A stretch of 64,000 nt of DNA from Pycnococcus provasolii (GCA_938743325.2 OW568870.1:1-64000), one strand, 5' to 3'; positions 43,436 to 52,672 are shown, numbered from the stretch's first letter. Made by a program: numbers and translations. Notes: generated by a model from the letters alone, not told the origin.

Positions 43436-44047
43436 CTATGAGTTCGCCGACCTCCCGCCCTTGCCATCCTGGCTCATCTTACCGCCAGTTTTGTACTTGC
43501 TGGTCCCCCATCCCTTCTTCCGTTCTTTCCGCCTTTTGCTCGGCCACAGCATTTCTGGATAGTAGCGTTGGAGATAGTAGACGCGCCCACCAATGGCTCC
43601 GAAGAAGAGCAGGAACGGAAGAAACACGATCGTGAGCTGGCTTGCCAACGAAGCTTTTGGCGGTTTTGCCAGAGCCTTATTAGATTCCAGCTCCCTCTCC
43701 AGTAGTTTATCTTGCCTTACTCTGTTAAGGTAGTCGTGCATGTTCGCATCCACTCCATTATCGGGTACCCTTGGATCGTTCCACTGGGTCTCTCCCGTCC
43801 TCTTGTTGTGGTAATAGCGCAGGCCCTCCTTGCCTTCTCGGTATGTGGTCCATTCATCCCCCTCGAACTCGAAATCCCCAAGGCGCGCTCTGTGAGCTTC
43901 CTCTCCGCTCATCTGCGCCGCTGCCGCCTGCGCCTGGGCGGTTACGCGCGCCGCCTGCGCCACCTCGTCGTACTGGGGCGTGAAAGCGAGTGAGGTGGAG
44001 GCGCAGGCGCACAGGCCGAGCAGCACGAGCACGTGGCGGGGCGGCAT
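43436..44047 (-). CDS. Signal-peptide, WW-domain, single-pass membrane protein
   Basis: A 203-residue protein. Residues 1-21 (MPPRHVLVLLGLCACASTSLA) are a signal peptide. Residues about 66-93 are a WW domain with both tryptophans and the closing proline (WTTYREGKEGLRYYHNKRTGETQWNDP). A helix follows, then one membrane segment (ASLASQLTIVFLPFLLFFGAIGGRVYYL, residues 133-160), and a lysine-rich tail (KRRKERKKGWGTSKYKTGGKMSQDGKGG). By topology the WW domain is on the lumenal or outer side, which is unusual for this proline-binding fold. The 5' leader contains a 30-bp CT/AG dinucleotide run. Confidence 0.75.
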   Translation of the reverse strand: MPPRHVLVLLGLCACASTSLAFTPQYDEVAQAARVTAQAQAAAAQMSGEEAHRARLGDFEFEGDEWTTYREGKEGLRYYHNKRTGETQWNDPRVPDNGVDANMHDYLNRVRQDKLLERELESNKALAKPPKASLASQLTIVFLPFLLFFGAIGGRVYYLQRYYPEMLWPSKRRKERKKGWGTSKYKTGGKMSQDGKGGRSANS

Positions 44048-44060
44048 CGGCAGAGACGCA

Positions 44061-44095
<35 letters not shown>

Positions 44096-44139
44096 CTCGG
44101 CGGAGGCTGCGGGAAAGAGCGAGAACGAAAGACTGGAGG

Positions 44140-44172
44140 ACCCTAACCCTAGCCCTAGCCCAAACCCTAACC
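44140..44172. promoter_or_regulatory. Telomere-like array between WW-protein and MED18-like genes
   Basis: ACCCTAACCCTAGCCCTAG followed by CCCAAACCCTAACC within the 197-bp divergent promoter. Confidence 0.75.
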
Positions 44173-44244
44173 AGAGGCCCTTCCCCTCCCCTCCTTCCTT
44201 CCCCCCCTCTTCTCTTCTTCCCTCGCACTTGCCTCTTGGCCATC

Positions 44245-45069
44245 ATGACCCCCACCGCGGACGCGCCAGGTGGTGGGTCGTCCGCGTCCAAGCTCGAGCT
44301 GCGGTGCGTCGCACCCGCGCTGCCGAACGCAACGGCGGACACACTGTGCCACCTGCTGCGAGCCGCGGGGGGCGCAGGCGTGCGGTGGTACGAGCGAGGG
44401 TACACGTACGCGCGAGGAACGACGGCGGCGGCGGCGGCGCAGCCCGTGATCCTGCGAACGCGCGTGCGGCTCACGCGCGAGGACGTGCCCGTGCACGAGA
44501 ACGCCACCGAGTGGACTGTGCTGCACGGACTCGAGGTGAACCCGCAGCTCAAGGCGTTCCCCAAAACGTGGCCGTGCGCCGTCTACAACGACGCGCGGAC
44601 GTGGGTCGACGCCACAGAGCCCGTGATTCCAGCGGACACCCGGGCGAACACGGTTTCGCACCTGCCGAACAACGCCGCGCAGGCTCTCGTCGCGCTCGGA
44701 CTCCATCCAGCCGCGTCGTTCATGCGCCGTGGCACCGTCTACCACATTGATGCGGATGCCATCGCCGCGCCGCTTCTGGACGCGGCTGCGACGGGAGCTG
44801 CCGCCGCGGCGGCGGCCAAGGCGCCGCTGCCGCCTGTGGAGGTGTGCGTGTGGGACTCGCCGACAAACGCGCCGGACGCAACGACGTGTGTTGACATGGT
44901 GCTTCGCTGCGGCGATGACTCGTACCGCCGTGCAGGCGAAGCGCTGGAGAAAATGGCTGAGCGGCTCGAGCGCGCCCTACGGCTACCGGCACCAACCGCC
45001 AAGGTGAAGCGTGAGTGGCTGCGTCCTCCAGACCAAAGTCAGATGCGCAAGTACACTTTGAAGAGATGA
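44245..45069 (+). CDS. Mediator subunit 18-like protein
   Basis: A 274-residue protein from ATG 44245 (MTPTADAPGGGSS). The layout suggests MED18: an early beta region (LELRCVAPALPNATADTLCHLLRAAG, then VRWYERGYTYARG), a central block, and the segment QALVALGLHPAASFMRRGTVYHID, which is like the MED18 signature of leucine-rich helix, two aromatics or small residues, then R-G-x-x-Y/F. The late part (VEVCVWDSP, CVDMVLRCGDDSYRRAGEALEKMAERLERAL) fits its final strands and helix. MED18 is a head-module subunit of Mediator. The match is by eye and weak. An unknown protein is the alternative. Confidence 0.5.
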   Translation: MTPTADAPGGGSSASKLELRCVAPALPNATADTLCHLLRAAGGAGVRWYERGYTYARGTTAAAAAQPVILRTRVRLTREDVPVHENATEWTVLHGLEVNPQLKAFPKTWPCAVYNDARTWVDATEPVIPADTRANTVSHLPNNAAQALVALGLHPAASFMRRGTVYHIDADAIAAPLLDAAATGAAAAAAAKAPLPPVEVCVWDSPTNAPDATTCVDMVLRCGDDSYRRAGEALEKMAERLERALRLPAPTAKVKREWLRPPDQSQMRKYTLKR

Positions 45070-45223
45070 GTGAACAGACGTTACGGACACTCTTCTCCTG
45101 CTCCTGTGTGATTTTTTACTATTAGTACTAGTTTATCTCAAAAAAAAAAGAAAAAAGAAAACGAATTTACACCACGGCAACTGGAGCTACCATAGTCTAG
45201 TTGGTGCTTCTTCCTATCGTAGA

Positions 45224-45988
45224 CTATCCACCGCTCGCGACGAGCGCAAGCAAGCTGGATTGCTGGTCCTTTGAGAGTTTGGAGAATGCTGATCGCACAC
45301 CCCCAACAAGCGACTCCGAAGTCACAGACGAGGACGGAGTCACAGACGAGGACGGCGGAGGAGGTCCATACTTAATGTTCAGGCCATTATTGCCGCTGTC
45401 GTTGCCGCTGCTCTCACGATCTGTGCTAAATGGATTCTCCTCGTCTGCATCTTTTGGTGGCTGCGCACGCATTACGGCTGGTCCACTGCCACCTAGAATG
45501 CGGCCATCTGCGCCCACTTTCACCTTGTATTGCGCGTACCCCCCGGTCGAGGCATCACGGCTACCACTACTGCTACTACCGCCACTGTTGTCGTCGTAAT
45601 ATTCGTCATCGTATTCTTCGTAATCTTCGTAATCTTCGGTAGACGAAGAACTTCCGGCACCGTTATTACCTGACATGAGTTGCTGGAAAGACGACGACGG
45701 GTCGTCGTTGTCTTCATCATCATCATCATCTTCATCGTAATCGCTGTCGTAATCGTAATCGTCAACTTGTTGAAGATGTCGACGACTAGTAGAGATTCCG
45801 GCGATATCTACGCGAGAGGCGGGGAGGAAGCGGAGAAGGCCTCTGAACATCCGGTGCCAGAGACTGGTGCCCTGCTGAGTTCGACGTGTGCCTGTCGGCG
45901 CCGAATGCAGAATCCACATGGCGTCATTCTCCGTGCTGTCGAGTTGAAGCAGATTTCTCCTCCTCAGCATGTAGTCATGTTCGCCATG

Positions 45989-46022
<34 letters not shown>

Positions 46023-46267
46023 AGTAAGTCGTCGTCGTAGTTGTAGTAGTATTCGTCGCCATCTTCGTCCTCGTCGTCATACATTATATTTTTCCACGTG
46101 GATTTCATCTCCAGCAGCATGCGCCTACTCCTACTAAGATCTACTGCGGTGCGCACGGTCGATTGCACATCTCGTCCATTGCTATTTCCACCACGAGAGG
46201 CGAAAGTCGTGGAGAACAAGAGCATCGGCAGCAGCAGCAGCAGCAGCAGCAGCGGGCGGGCAGCCAT
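45224..46267 (-). CDS. Secreted Asp/Tyr-rich acidic protein
   Basis: A 347-residue protein from ATG 46267 with a strong signal peptide (MAARPLLLLLLLLPMLLFSTTFAS). The mature protein is extremely acidic. Three RR-leucine motifs (RSRRMLLEM, LRRRNLLQL, TSRRHLQQV) are each followed within 30 residues by aspartate/tyrosine stretches (DDEDEDGDEYYYNYDDD, DYDYDSDYDEDDDDD, DYEDYEEYDDEYYDD). The C-terminal third is serine/glycine/proline-rich. It could bind calcium or coat mineral or polysaccharide, or be a precursor cut at the dibasic sites. No family is recognised. On the plus strand the runs read as GTC/ATC repeats. Confidence 0.7.
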
Positions 46268-46609
46268 ATTATTTTTGTGATATGGAAATTTGCGAGAAGA
46301 TTGGTAGGAAGCTGCTGTGTGACTCTTTTGTTTTGAACGGCACCTCGGAATTTGAGAAACCCGGGGGGCCAAGCAAGAATTCGGGGATCAAATCCACTCG
46401 AAATTTCTTTCTATTTCTCTCTGTAAGGGGAAATGAGTTGCTGATGTAGTTTGTTTGTTTGTTGTTCTTGTCAAGGCGACACGACGCGTGCGGTTACAAT
46501 TTGAAAAACAAGAACTGCAACTCCAAATGCCGTTAATGGCCTTTTCCCACGAACATCCCACACGACTTCACGCCGTCTGAAAAAAAAAAAGACAGCGACG
46601 AATGAATGC
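46268..46609. other. Intergenic region, AT-richer
   Basis: 342 bp between two same-strand genes, holding the promoter of the acidic secreted protein and the 3' flank of the Lhc gene. GAAACCCGGGGGGCC near 46356 resembles other promoter motifs. No gene is seen. Confidence 0.5.
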
Positions 46610-47231
46610 TTACGAGAAGATGTTCACGCCGTTTTTGATGTGCTCGCCGAGGCAGACAAGCGGGCCCTTGCCCGTGTAGTACGTCTGCGCTGCAATGCCA
46701 AGAATGGCAACCATGGCGAGACGGCCGTTCGCGATCTCCTTCTTTTGGAGCTCGAGGAACTTTTTCTCATCCTTTGCGAAGTTCATGGGGTCAAACCACT
46801 TGCCGCCGGGGTATCCCACGCCCTTCTCGCCAACCGTGTAGTTGCCGAAGATGGGGTCCTCGTTGACGCTTCCCGGGTACTGGATGTCAATCCAGCGGCG
46901 GTACTCCGCCCACGACATGAAAAGCAGCTGCGAGGTGAAGAGCGTGAAGGCGTCCGTGAAGTATGACTCCTTGCCCGCGTCAGCCCACATGGGCAGTCCG
47001 AGCAGGTCCGGCACGCACGTGCCGACAACTCCGAGCATGGCCCAGCGGCAGTGCTGCAGCTCCGCCTGACGGTTCCACGCGAGTCCCTTGTCCCACGATC
47101 CGAGGCTGAGCGGGTCGAAGCCGTAGTCGCACGGCATGCTTCCGTCCAGGTGGGCAGGCGGCGTCTGGCCCGGGTAGAACACAGGGCGGTCCGTCGCGCG
47201 CATCGACACGTTGCGAGGGGTTGCTATATAG

Positions 47232-47278
<47 letters not shown>

Positions 47279-47627
47279 GCTTGTGTGTGAGCGCTGGTTG
47301 CCACCTGTATTTTCAAGCAAGAAGAACCTCCGATCTCCACCCGACCACGCCAACCAAGGCAACATCGTCACCAGTAAAGGTGAACGTCGTGGAAGCGGTG
47401 CACGCCTTGCTTAGGCATGAGCTTGGCGACGTCCTTTCTGATCACAAACACGTGCGGGTAACTACACCACCCCAAGACAAGAAAGCAAGTGCACCATACG
47501 ACAACAACTCTCTCAATATCTCTTTCTCCGCGGACGTTGACTGCTAAATAAGAAAAGAGCTCTTTTCTTGACGTGACGTACCCTTGAGCGCACGCACACT
47601 CCTGACACTGTTGCTGAGCGACATCAT
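46610..47627 (-). CDS. Chlorophyll a/b-binding protein, Lhca-type, two exons
   Basis: Exon 1 is 47627-47582 (MMSLSNSVRSVRALK) and exon 2 is 47223-46610. The 358-bp intron has a GTACGT donor, and its 3' end is a (CA)n microsatellite followed by TATATAG. Joining gives ALKATPRNVSMRATDRP, a typical transit-peptide end and mature start. The 219-residue product has the three-helix antenna fold: helix B AELQHCRWAMLGVVGT (E..HCRWAM), a middle helix near FTSQLLFMSWAEYRRW, and helix A KKEIANGRLAMVAILG (E..NGRLAM). The N-terminal FYPGQTPPAHLDGSMPCDYGFDPLSLG is typical of photosystem I antenna (Lhca) proteins. It acts in the thylakoid membrane. A single-exon reading would start inside the CA repeat and lack a transit peptide. 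Confidence 0.9.
47234..47276. repeat. (TG/CA)n microsatellite in Lhca intron
   Basis: About 20 TG dinucleotides on plus, CA on the transcribed strand, located 10 bp from the 3' splice site. It replaces the usual pyrimidine tract. Confidence 0.9.
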
Positions 47628-47786
47628 CGTGCCTGTTCTGTAGTCAATGGCTGCTGCCGGAGGGCTCCGAGGGGACGGGGCGGGGCAGTTTTCGTTGCAG
47701 CAAGCGGAGCGATATCCAGAGGGGTGAAAAAGATGAGGTTAGATTTCATTGCGGGGACCCCGGTTCGGTAACATCCCTTTTTTTTT

Positions 47787-49081
47787 CTATCTCATCTCTT
47801 CTGGTCCTAGGACGGATCCCTCAAAGAGTAGGGAAACCGCACCATTTCCCCCGGACAGCCCGTGGACTTGGGCATTTACGAATTGGGGGTTGGCATGACG
47901 CTTGCACTTCGAACCCCTAACTCGCAAGGGCTCCCCATCGTCGCTGGCGTGCTTCTTGAGCCACGTCTTCATGGTCTGAATCTGGTGATTTTGTGTCGCC
48001 ATGATAGAACGCAACAAATCTTCCACTTCAGAATCGTAGCCCTTGGCCTTTGTTGCGTGCTTCATGGCGATTCGCGACATCTGCACGGCGTTCTCATGGT
48101 GCGGAATCATCTGCTGCATGAAGACTGCGAGCGGGTTGTCTGCCACTTCCTTGACGCGCATCATGTAGTTCATCTTGCAGTTGATAGCTTGCATGCAATT
48201 GCTAAAGTCGGAGCCGGTGCAGTCGCACAGGAAATCCTGCTTGCTGCAGAACTCGTCCTGCTTGCTGTGGTACGGGTCCACGTCGAACGTGCCGCACTTG
48301 TTGTCAAAGGCAGCGCTCGGCGTTCCATATTAAGTATCCCCGAGATCGTCGGCGCCAGCCAACTTGAGCGTGTTGTGGGACTCGTTCGCGTCGGTTACTT
48401 CCATGTAACCGCTCATACCCGCGTGGATATGACAAAAGTAGAAGAACGTCTTCGTCTTGCTGTTTGCTGGGATGGTTATTTTGACGCCGTATCCGGCGTC
48501 TCCGCCTGCTTCGACCCACTGGTCCTGCGGGCGCTGGAAGAGCGGCTCGTACACGTCCAGACCACTGACCTTGCCTTCGTTCCAGTTATCGATGCTTTCG
48601 TACACGCCGTTGATGCCGTACAGCGGCGCCTCCTTTACGCCCGCCCCAGGATCGCATGCGAATTTCGCGGTTGAGCAGTCGTCCGGTGTTGGCTCCTCCA
48701 GTTCGGGCACTTCGGGTTCCGGTCCGAAACCGTGCGCGCCGTCTGGGTAGTACGCGAGGCCAAGAAGGTGCATCCAATTGTTCTTATCCTTCTGCAGCAA
48801 CGTGTACGTGACGCCCTTCTTGATGAGAAGCTTCGGCGAGACGCCTGAGCGGTTCTCCACCTCGTACTGCCCCCACTCGCCCTCGTAGGGGTTGACTTTA
48901 AATACGAATTCGTTCTTCGCGTTCGGTGAACAGTTCTGGTTGCGCACATCAAAGGTGTCCCCGCCTCATTTCCAAGCACGCGATCAGCGGCGCTAACATC
49001 GCACACGCACAGCAAGAGGCCGACGAAGGAACCGAACAAAAGGATGGAACAAAACTGCTTCGTCGCCAACAACATCGGCAT
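47787..49081 (-). CDS. Cupredoxin-DUF305 copper protein, interrupted reading frame
   Basis: Three pieces on the minus strand. A signal peptide (MPMLLATKQFCSILLFGSFVGLLLCVC...SAADRV) starts at 49081. A cupredoxin domain (48947-48333) has WMHLLGL and the type-1 copper motif FYFCHIHAGMSGYM (Cys, His, Met ligands). A DUF305 domain (to 47787) has MIPHHENAVQMSRIA and MATQNHQIQTMKTWL, the His/Met copper-binding signature. The signal peptide runs in a different frame from the cupredoxin, changing near 48958-48970. A single TAA at 48330-48332 separates cupredoxin and DUF305, which are otherwise in one frame (DT stop YGTPSAAF). The cause could be a pseudogene, sequencing errors, a short intron at the first break, or readthrough. 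Expected role if intact: secreted or lumenal copper binding or transfer. Confidence 0.7.
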
Positions 49082-49300
49082 AAATATCCAAAATGTATTC
49101 CGAATGAATATCCGCAATATTCATTCATTTCGAGAGGGCAACACCAACTAAGCTTACCTTCAATCAAGTGACAAATCAATCCCGCACGTGATGTGATGTA
49201 TGGCACGTGGGCACCGCACCGGCCGTCCACGTGGCCCTTTCTTTTTTTCGCTGCGAGCGAAAAGACACCCGTGGGGTGGGAAGGAAAGAGGGTTCGCGAA

Positions 49301-49324
49301 GTTAGGGGTTAGGGTTAGGGTTAG
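49301..49324. promoter_or_regulatory. Telomere-like array upstream of NSUN gene
   Basis: GTTAGGGGTTAGGGTTAGGGTTAG, about 105 bp before the start at 49429 and just before the 24-nt poly-C run. Confidence 0.75.
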
Positions 49325-49350
49325 CTAAGGCTAGGGGAAGGGACCCCTTT

Positions 49351-49374
49351 CCCCCCCCCCCCCCCCCCCCCCCC
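49351..49374. repeat. Poly-C run of 24 nt
   Basis: An uninterrupted run of 24 C bases in the 5' region of the NSUN gene, 55 bp before the start codon. The length is likely to vary or be uncertain in assembly. Confidence 0.95.
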
Positions 49375-49428
49375 AAACGTGAGCTTCTCATCGTCTCCAG
49401 CCGCCATTCTTCTCTCGTCCTTTTTCCG

Positions 49429-50700
49429 ATGCCGCAGAAGCATGCCGCGAAGAAGCACAGCAGGGCGGCAGTGACGCCCAAAGAAGCTCTCGAGCCAACA
49501 TCCTCGCCGTTCGACGAGTACTTCGAAACCGTGTTCGGATTTGACAGGTGGCACGCGTCGCTGAAACCCGCCATGGCTGCGCCGCCAAGACACGCGTCCA
49601 TGCGCATGCCGTACACGGAAGACGGGTCCGACGAAGTCGTGTGCGCGGCAACGACGGCAACGCCTGCAAAAACGCACGTCAGAAGACAGCTCATCGAAAC
49701 CGCATCCACGAACGCAAAGGATATCATGGAAGCGCTCTTCGACGCGTACGTGCTTGACGTCGCGAGCATCGTGTGCGCGTGCGCACTCGGCGCACAGCCT
49801 GGAGAAAAAGTCTTGGACATGTGCTCTGCCCCGGGAGGAAAGGCGCTTGCGCTCGCGACTGACATGTTCCCGTGGCAGCGGTGGGTTGAGACGGACGTCG
49901 CCAACGACACCGCTGCCGCCTCCGACGACGACGACGACGTCAGCAGCAGCCCACGTGGGAGTGTCGCACATGAATCTGACGTCGTTGACGACGAGCTCGG
50001 GCCGGCGGCACCTCTTGCAGTCAAGCAGCCATTCACGAGCGAGTCGCATCTCACCTGTTCCGAGGCGTCCGCGGAACGACGCCAGCGGCTCGCGCGAACG
50101 CTCAGGGAGCATCTGCCGTCGCGTCTCTTCCAGTGGCGCAACATCCGCGTGGCCAACGACGTCACGGATGGCGCGGAGTGGGCACACAAGGCGCCTAGCA
50201 TCTTCCATCGCGTTCTACTCGACGCGCCATGTACGAGTGAACGACACCTCGTGCGGCAGGCGGCAAGCCGCGGCGGCGGCGGTGGCGGTCTGATGCACGT
50301 CGACTGGTCCGTTGCTCGGTGCCGTCGCGATGCCGAGAGGCAGGTGAAGTTGCTCATGGCTGCGCTGCGTGCCGTGCGCGTGGGAGGCGTTGTCGTGTAC
50401 GCAACGTGCTCCATCAGTCCCGCGGAGAACGACGCCGTCGTGCGCAAGGTTCTAATGCGCTGCGCCACAGACGGCGAGGTGGAGGTTTGCGAGGATGCGG
50501 GACTCGGCGCGGCGGGCACCCTCGACAAAGATCTGCCCGAGGTGGCAACACGCGAGCAGGTGTGCGCCTGGATGGCGTCGCGATGCGAGACGACGCCGTG
50601 CGGCGGCCGTATCGCGCTTCCCGATCGTTGCGACGGCTTTGGGCCTCTCTTCTGGTGCCGGCTGCTGAAGATCAAGCCGATCGTCGAGCAGCGATCATGA
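49429..50700 (+). CDS. NSUN-family RNA cytosine-5 methyltransferase, NSUN4/NSUN3-like
   Basis: A 423-residue enzyme. The SAM-binding motif is VLDMCSAPGGKALALA. The two catalytic cysteines are in LLDAPCTSERH (motif IV) and YATCSISPAENDAVV (motif VI). FDEYFETVFGFDRWHASLKPAM at the N-terminus and the lack of a PUA domain point to the mitochondrial NSUN3/NSUN4 type, which methylates mitochondrial tRNA or rRNA. The leader is short and lysine/histidine-rich rather than a clear presequence. An acidic insert (AAASDDDDDVSSSPRG) sits between motifs I and IV. The 3' flank holds a dispersed repeat. Confidence 0.88.
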   Translation: MPQKHAAKKHSRAAVTPKEALEPTSSPFDEYFETVFGFDRWHASLKPAMAAPPRHASMRMPYTEDGSDEVVCAATTATPAKTHVRRQLIETASTNAKDIMEALFDAYVLDVASIVCACALGAQPGEKVLDMCSAPGGKALALATDMFPWQRWVETDVANDTAAASDDDDDVSSSPRGSVAHESDVVDDELGPAAPLAVKQPFTSESHLTCSEASAERRQRLARTLREHLPSRLFQWRNIRVANDVTDGAEWAHKAPSIFHRVLLDAPCTSERHLVRQAASRGGGGGGLMHVDWSVARCRRDAERQVKLLMAALRAVRVGGVVVYATCSISPAENDAVVRKVLMRCATDGEVEVCEDAGLGAAGTLDKDLPEVATREQVCAWMASRCETTPCGGRIALPDRCDGFGPLFWCRLLKIKPIVEQRS

Positions 50701-50723
50701 TTGTCCTGAGATCCCTCCTCATT

Positions 50724-50793
50724 CAGTAATAAAGTGTATGTACTTGACTCTGTCCAGCGGTCGTCCATTCACACCATTCACTTTCACCATTCA
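50724..50793 (+). repeat. 3'-flank dispersed element, copy 2
   Basis: CAGTAATAAAGTGTATGTAC, TTGACTCTGTCCAGCGGTCG and TCCATTCACACCATTCACTT in order, ending in TCACCATTCA. It begins 24 bp after the NSUN stop. It matches copy 3 at 54278 over about 67 bp with few differences. Confidence 0.85.
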
Positions 50794-51199
50794 GGCCTTT
50801 CACAGGTGCCATTCACTGCGCGTTTTTGTACATGGCGCATGTGATTTCGAAGGTTGTATCACTTTATTTATCAGGGCGCTTTCGTTGGCGTAGTGAGGTC
50901 TCCGGTTGCGACTTGCATCCCGCAGGTTTGTGACACTTCGGTCACACGATAGTCCCGTAAACCGCCAGCCTGTCTCTGACCGGTCAGGAGGTGGTCAGAT
51001 GCCCCGTTAGAACAAAAAGGGTGATGATGCGTGAACAGACCTTGCATCACCGCGGGGATGTGTCTTCGCGATCCACCTTATTAGACTAGTTTCACACCTT
51101 GCAGTGCACGAGTGTCACCCCGACCGGTGTAGTGGTAGCCCTCTCCTCTCCTTTCCCTCCCTCCCGTCGGACTGTGGCCACCTTGCAGCTCTCGTCTTC
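50794..51199. other. Intergenic region upstream of D-lactate dehydrogenase
   Basis: About 400 bp without a supported gene. A hairpin-prone TGTGACACTTCGGTCACA lies near 50931-50948 and a CTGACCGGTCAG palindrome near 50975-50986. A TGATGATG resembling a C box near 51021 has no matching D box downstream. Confidence 0.55.
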
Positions 51200-52594
51200 A
51201 TGGGGTGCGGCGCGTCGAAAGCTTCCGACGGTGGCCTGCCACCTAGTCGCACGAATGCGACCACGCTGCGTGCCATGCACACACAGCTCTCGGCGGAGCA
51301 CAAACGAGGAGCCGCGGTGAGCGAGCAGGCGGAGGATGCACCGGCACCCGAGGCTGCACCGGAGGCTGCACCGGAGGCGCCCGCCCCCGCAGCCGAGGAA
51401 GCGCCTGCAGAAGCCACGCCGGTGCCAGTCACGGGCGACGTGGTCCGCGTCGTCGTGTACTCGAGCAGAGAATACGAGGTGGAGCTCTTCGAAAATACGG
51501 CGGCAGAGTTCAAGCAAAAAGGCATCAACGTGGTGCTCGACCTCATCGAGGCCCCGCTGAATGTTCGCACCGCGTCGTTTGCAAAGGAGGCAACCGCCGT
51601 GTGCGCTTTCGTCAACGACGACGTCGGCACCGAGACAATACAGTTCCTGCGCAACAACACTTCAGTTCGAATCATCCTCATGCGCTGTGCCGGCTTCAAC
51701 AACGTCGACCTGGCCGCCGCGGGGCGGTGTGAAATCGCCGTCGTGCGCGTGCCCGAATACTCGCCGTACGCCGTGGCGGAGCACAGCGTCGCGCTGGCTA
51801 TGTCGCTAAACCGCAAGATTCACCGCGCGTACACGCGCAACCGCGACTTAAACTTCAGCTTGGTTGGCTTGCTTGGCTTCGACATGCGTGGAAAGACGGT
51901 GGGCATCGTTGGGACGGGCAAGATTGGCATCGCCGCCGCGAACATCTACCTTGGATTTGGATGCAAGGTTGTGGCGCAGAGCCGAAGCGCACGCCCGGAG
52001 CTCGTGGAGAAGGGTGTCGAGTACATGAGCATCGAGGAGCTTTGCAAGGTGTCGGACATAATCTCGCTCCACGCTCCCCTCACCAAGGGCACGAAGTACT
52101 GCATCAACCGAGAGACTATTTCGGTGATGAAGGACGGTGTGATGATCATCAACACGAGCCGCGGCGCGCTGTTGGAGACGTCCGCGGCACTCGAGGCTAT
52201 CAAGAGCGGCAAGATTGGTGCGCTGGGCCTCGACGTATACGAGAACGAGTCGGACATTTTCTTCAACGACCACACGGGCGAGATCCTCGAAGACGACGTG
52301 TTCACGCGTCTCGTCAACTACCCAAATGTGCTGGTGACTGGGCACCAGGGCTTTTTGACGCGCGAGGCGATCAGCTCCATCTGTGCGCAGACGCTGGGCA
52401 ACTTGCAAGAATTTGTGACGGCGAAAGAGTCCGGCACCGCCTTCGCTGACCTGAAGCTGAAGAACGGCATCGTCGCGACTGACGTCGAGATCGCGGAGGA
52501 CAGGACGAAGATGGCGAGCAGAGCGTGGGGTGCTCTGAAGCGGTTGCAGACGTTACGCATGTACTACGACAGCCATCCCGACGACACGTGGTGA
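51200..52594 (+). CDS. D-lactate dehydrogenase with N-myristoylation signal
   Basis: A 464-residue member of the D-2-hydroxyacid dehydrogenase family, closest by eye to fermentative LdhA (pyruvate + NADH to D-lactate). The NAD-binding motif is GKTVGIVGTGKIGIAA. Catalytic residues are in INTSRGALLE (Arg), LGLDVYENESD (Glu) and VTGHQGFLT (His). FFNDHTGEILEDDVFTRL is an LdhA-type block. LdhA is about 330 residues; the extra 110 at the N-terminus begin MGCGASKAS (glycine 2, cysteine 3, serine 6: myristoyl plus palmitoyl signal) and continue as an alanine/proline/glutamate linker. This suggests membrane tethering. The start is ATG 51200, since upstream codons are promoter. Confidence 0.92.
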   Translation: MGCGASKASDGGLPPSRTNATTLRAMHTQLSAEHKRGAAVSEQAEDAPAPEAAPEAAPEAPAPAAEEAPAEATPVPVTGDVVRVVVYSSREYEVELFENTAAEFKQKGINVVLDLIEAPLNVRTASFAKEATAVCAFVNDDVGTETIQFLRNNTSVRIILMRCAGFNNVDLAAAGRCEIAVVRVPEYSPYAVAEHSVALAMSLNRKIHRAYTRNRDLNFSLVGLLGFDMRGKTVGIVGTGKIGIAAANIYLGFGCKVVAQSRSARPELVEKGVEYMSIEELCKVSDIISLHAPLTKGTKYCINRETISVMKDGVMIINTSRGALLETSAALEAIKSGKIGALGLDVYENESDIFFNDHTGEILEDDVFTRLVNYPNVLVTGHQGFLTREAISSICAQTLGNLQEFVTAKESGTAFADLKLKNGIVATDVEIAEDRTKMASRAWGALKRLQTLRMYYDSHPDDTW

Positions 52595-52672
52595 GGGCAA
52601 CCTACCGAGTAAACAAACGCCTTAAGACCGTGACACGCTCCCCCCACTCCCACGATGCTCATGGGAGGGCGC

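Noticed and set aside
47224-47371. Lhca read as a single exon starting upstream with a Thr-His repeat
   Set aside because: The Thr-His repeat is the CA microsatellite of an intron. Splicing exon 47582-47627 to 47223 restores a proper transit peptide.
49302-50768. Minus-strand open frame of 488 codons across the NSUN gene
   Set aside because: The plus strand carries the complete methyltransferase with both catalytic cysteines. The minus frame is serine/arginine-rich with no motif and reads through the poly-C run.
50931-51050. Possible C/D-box snoRNA or other small RNA
   Set aside because: A TGATGA word is present, but CTGA lies on the wrong side and no terminal stem is visible.
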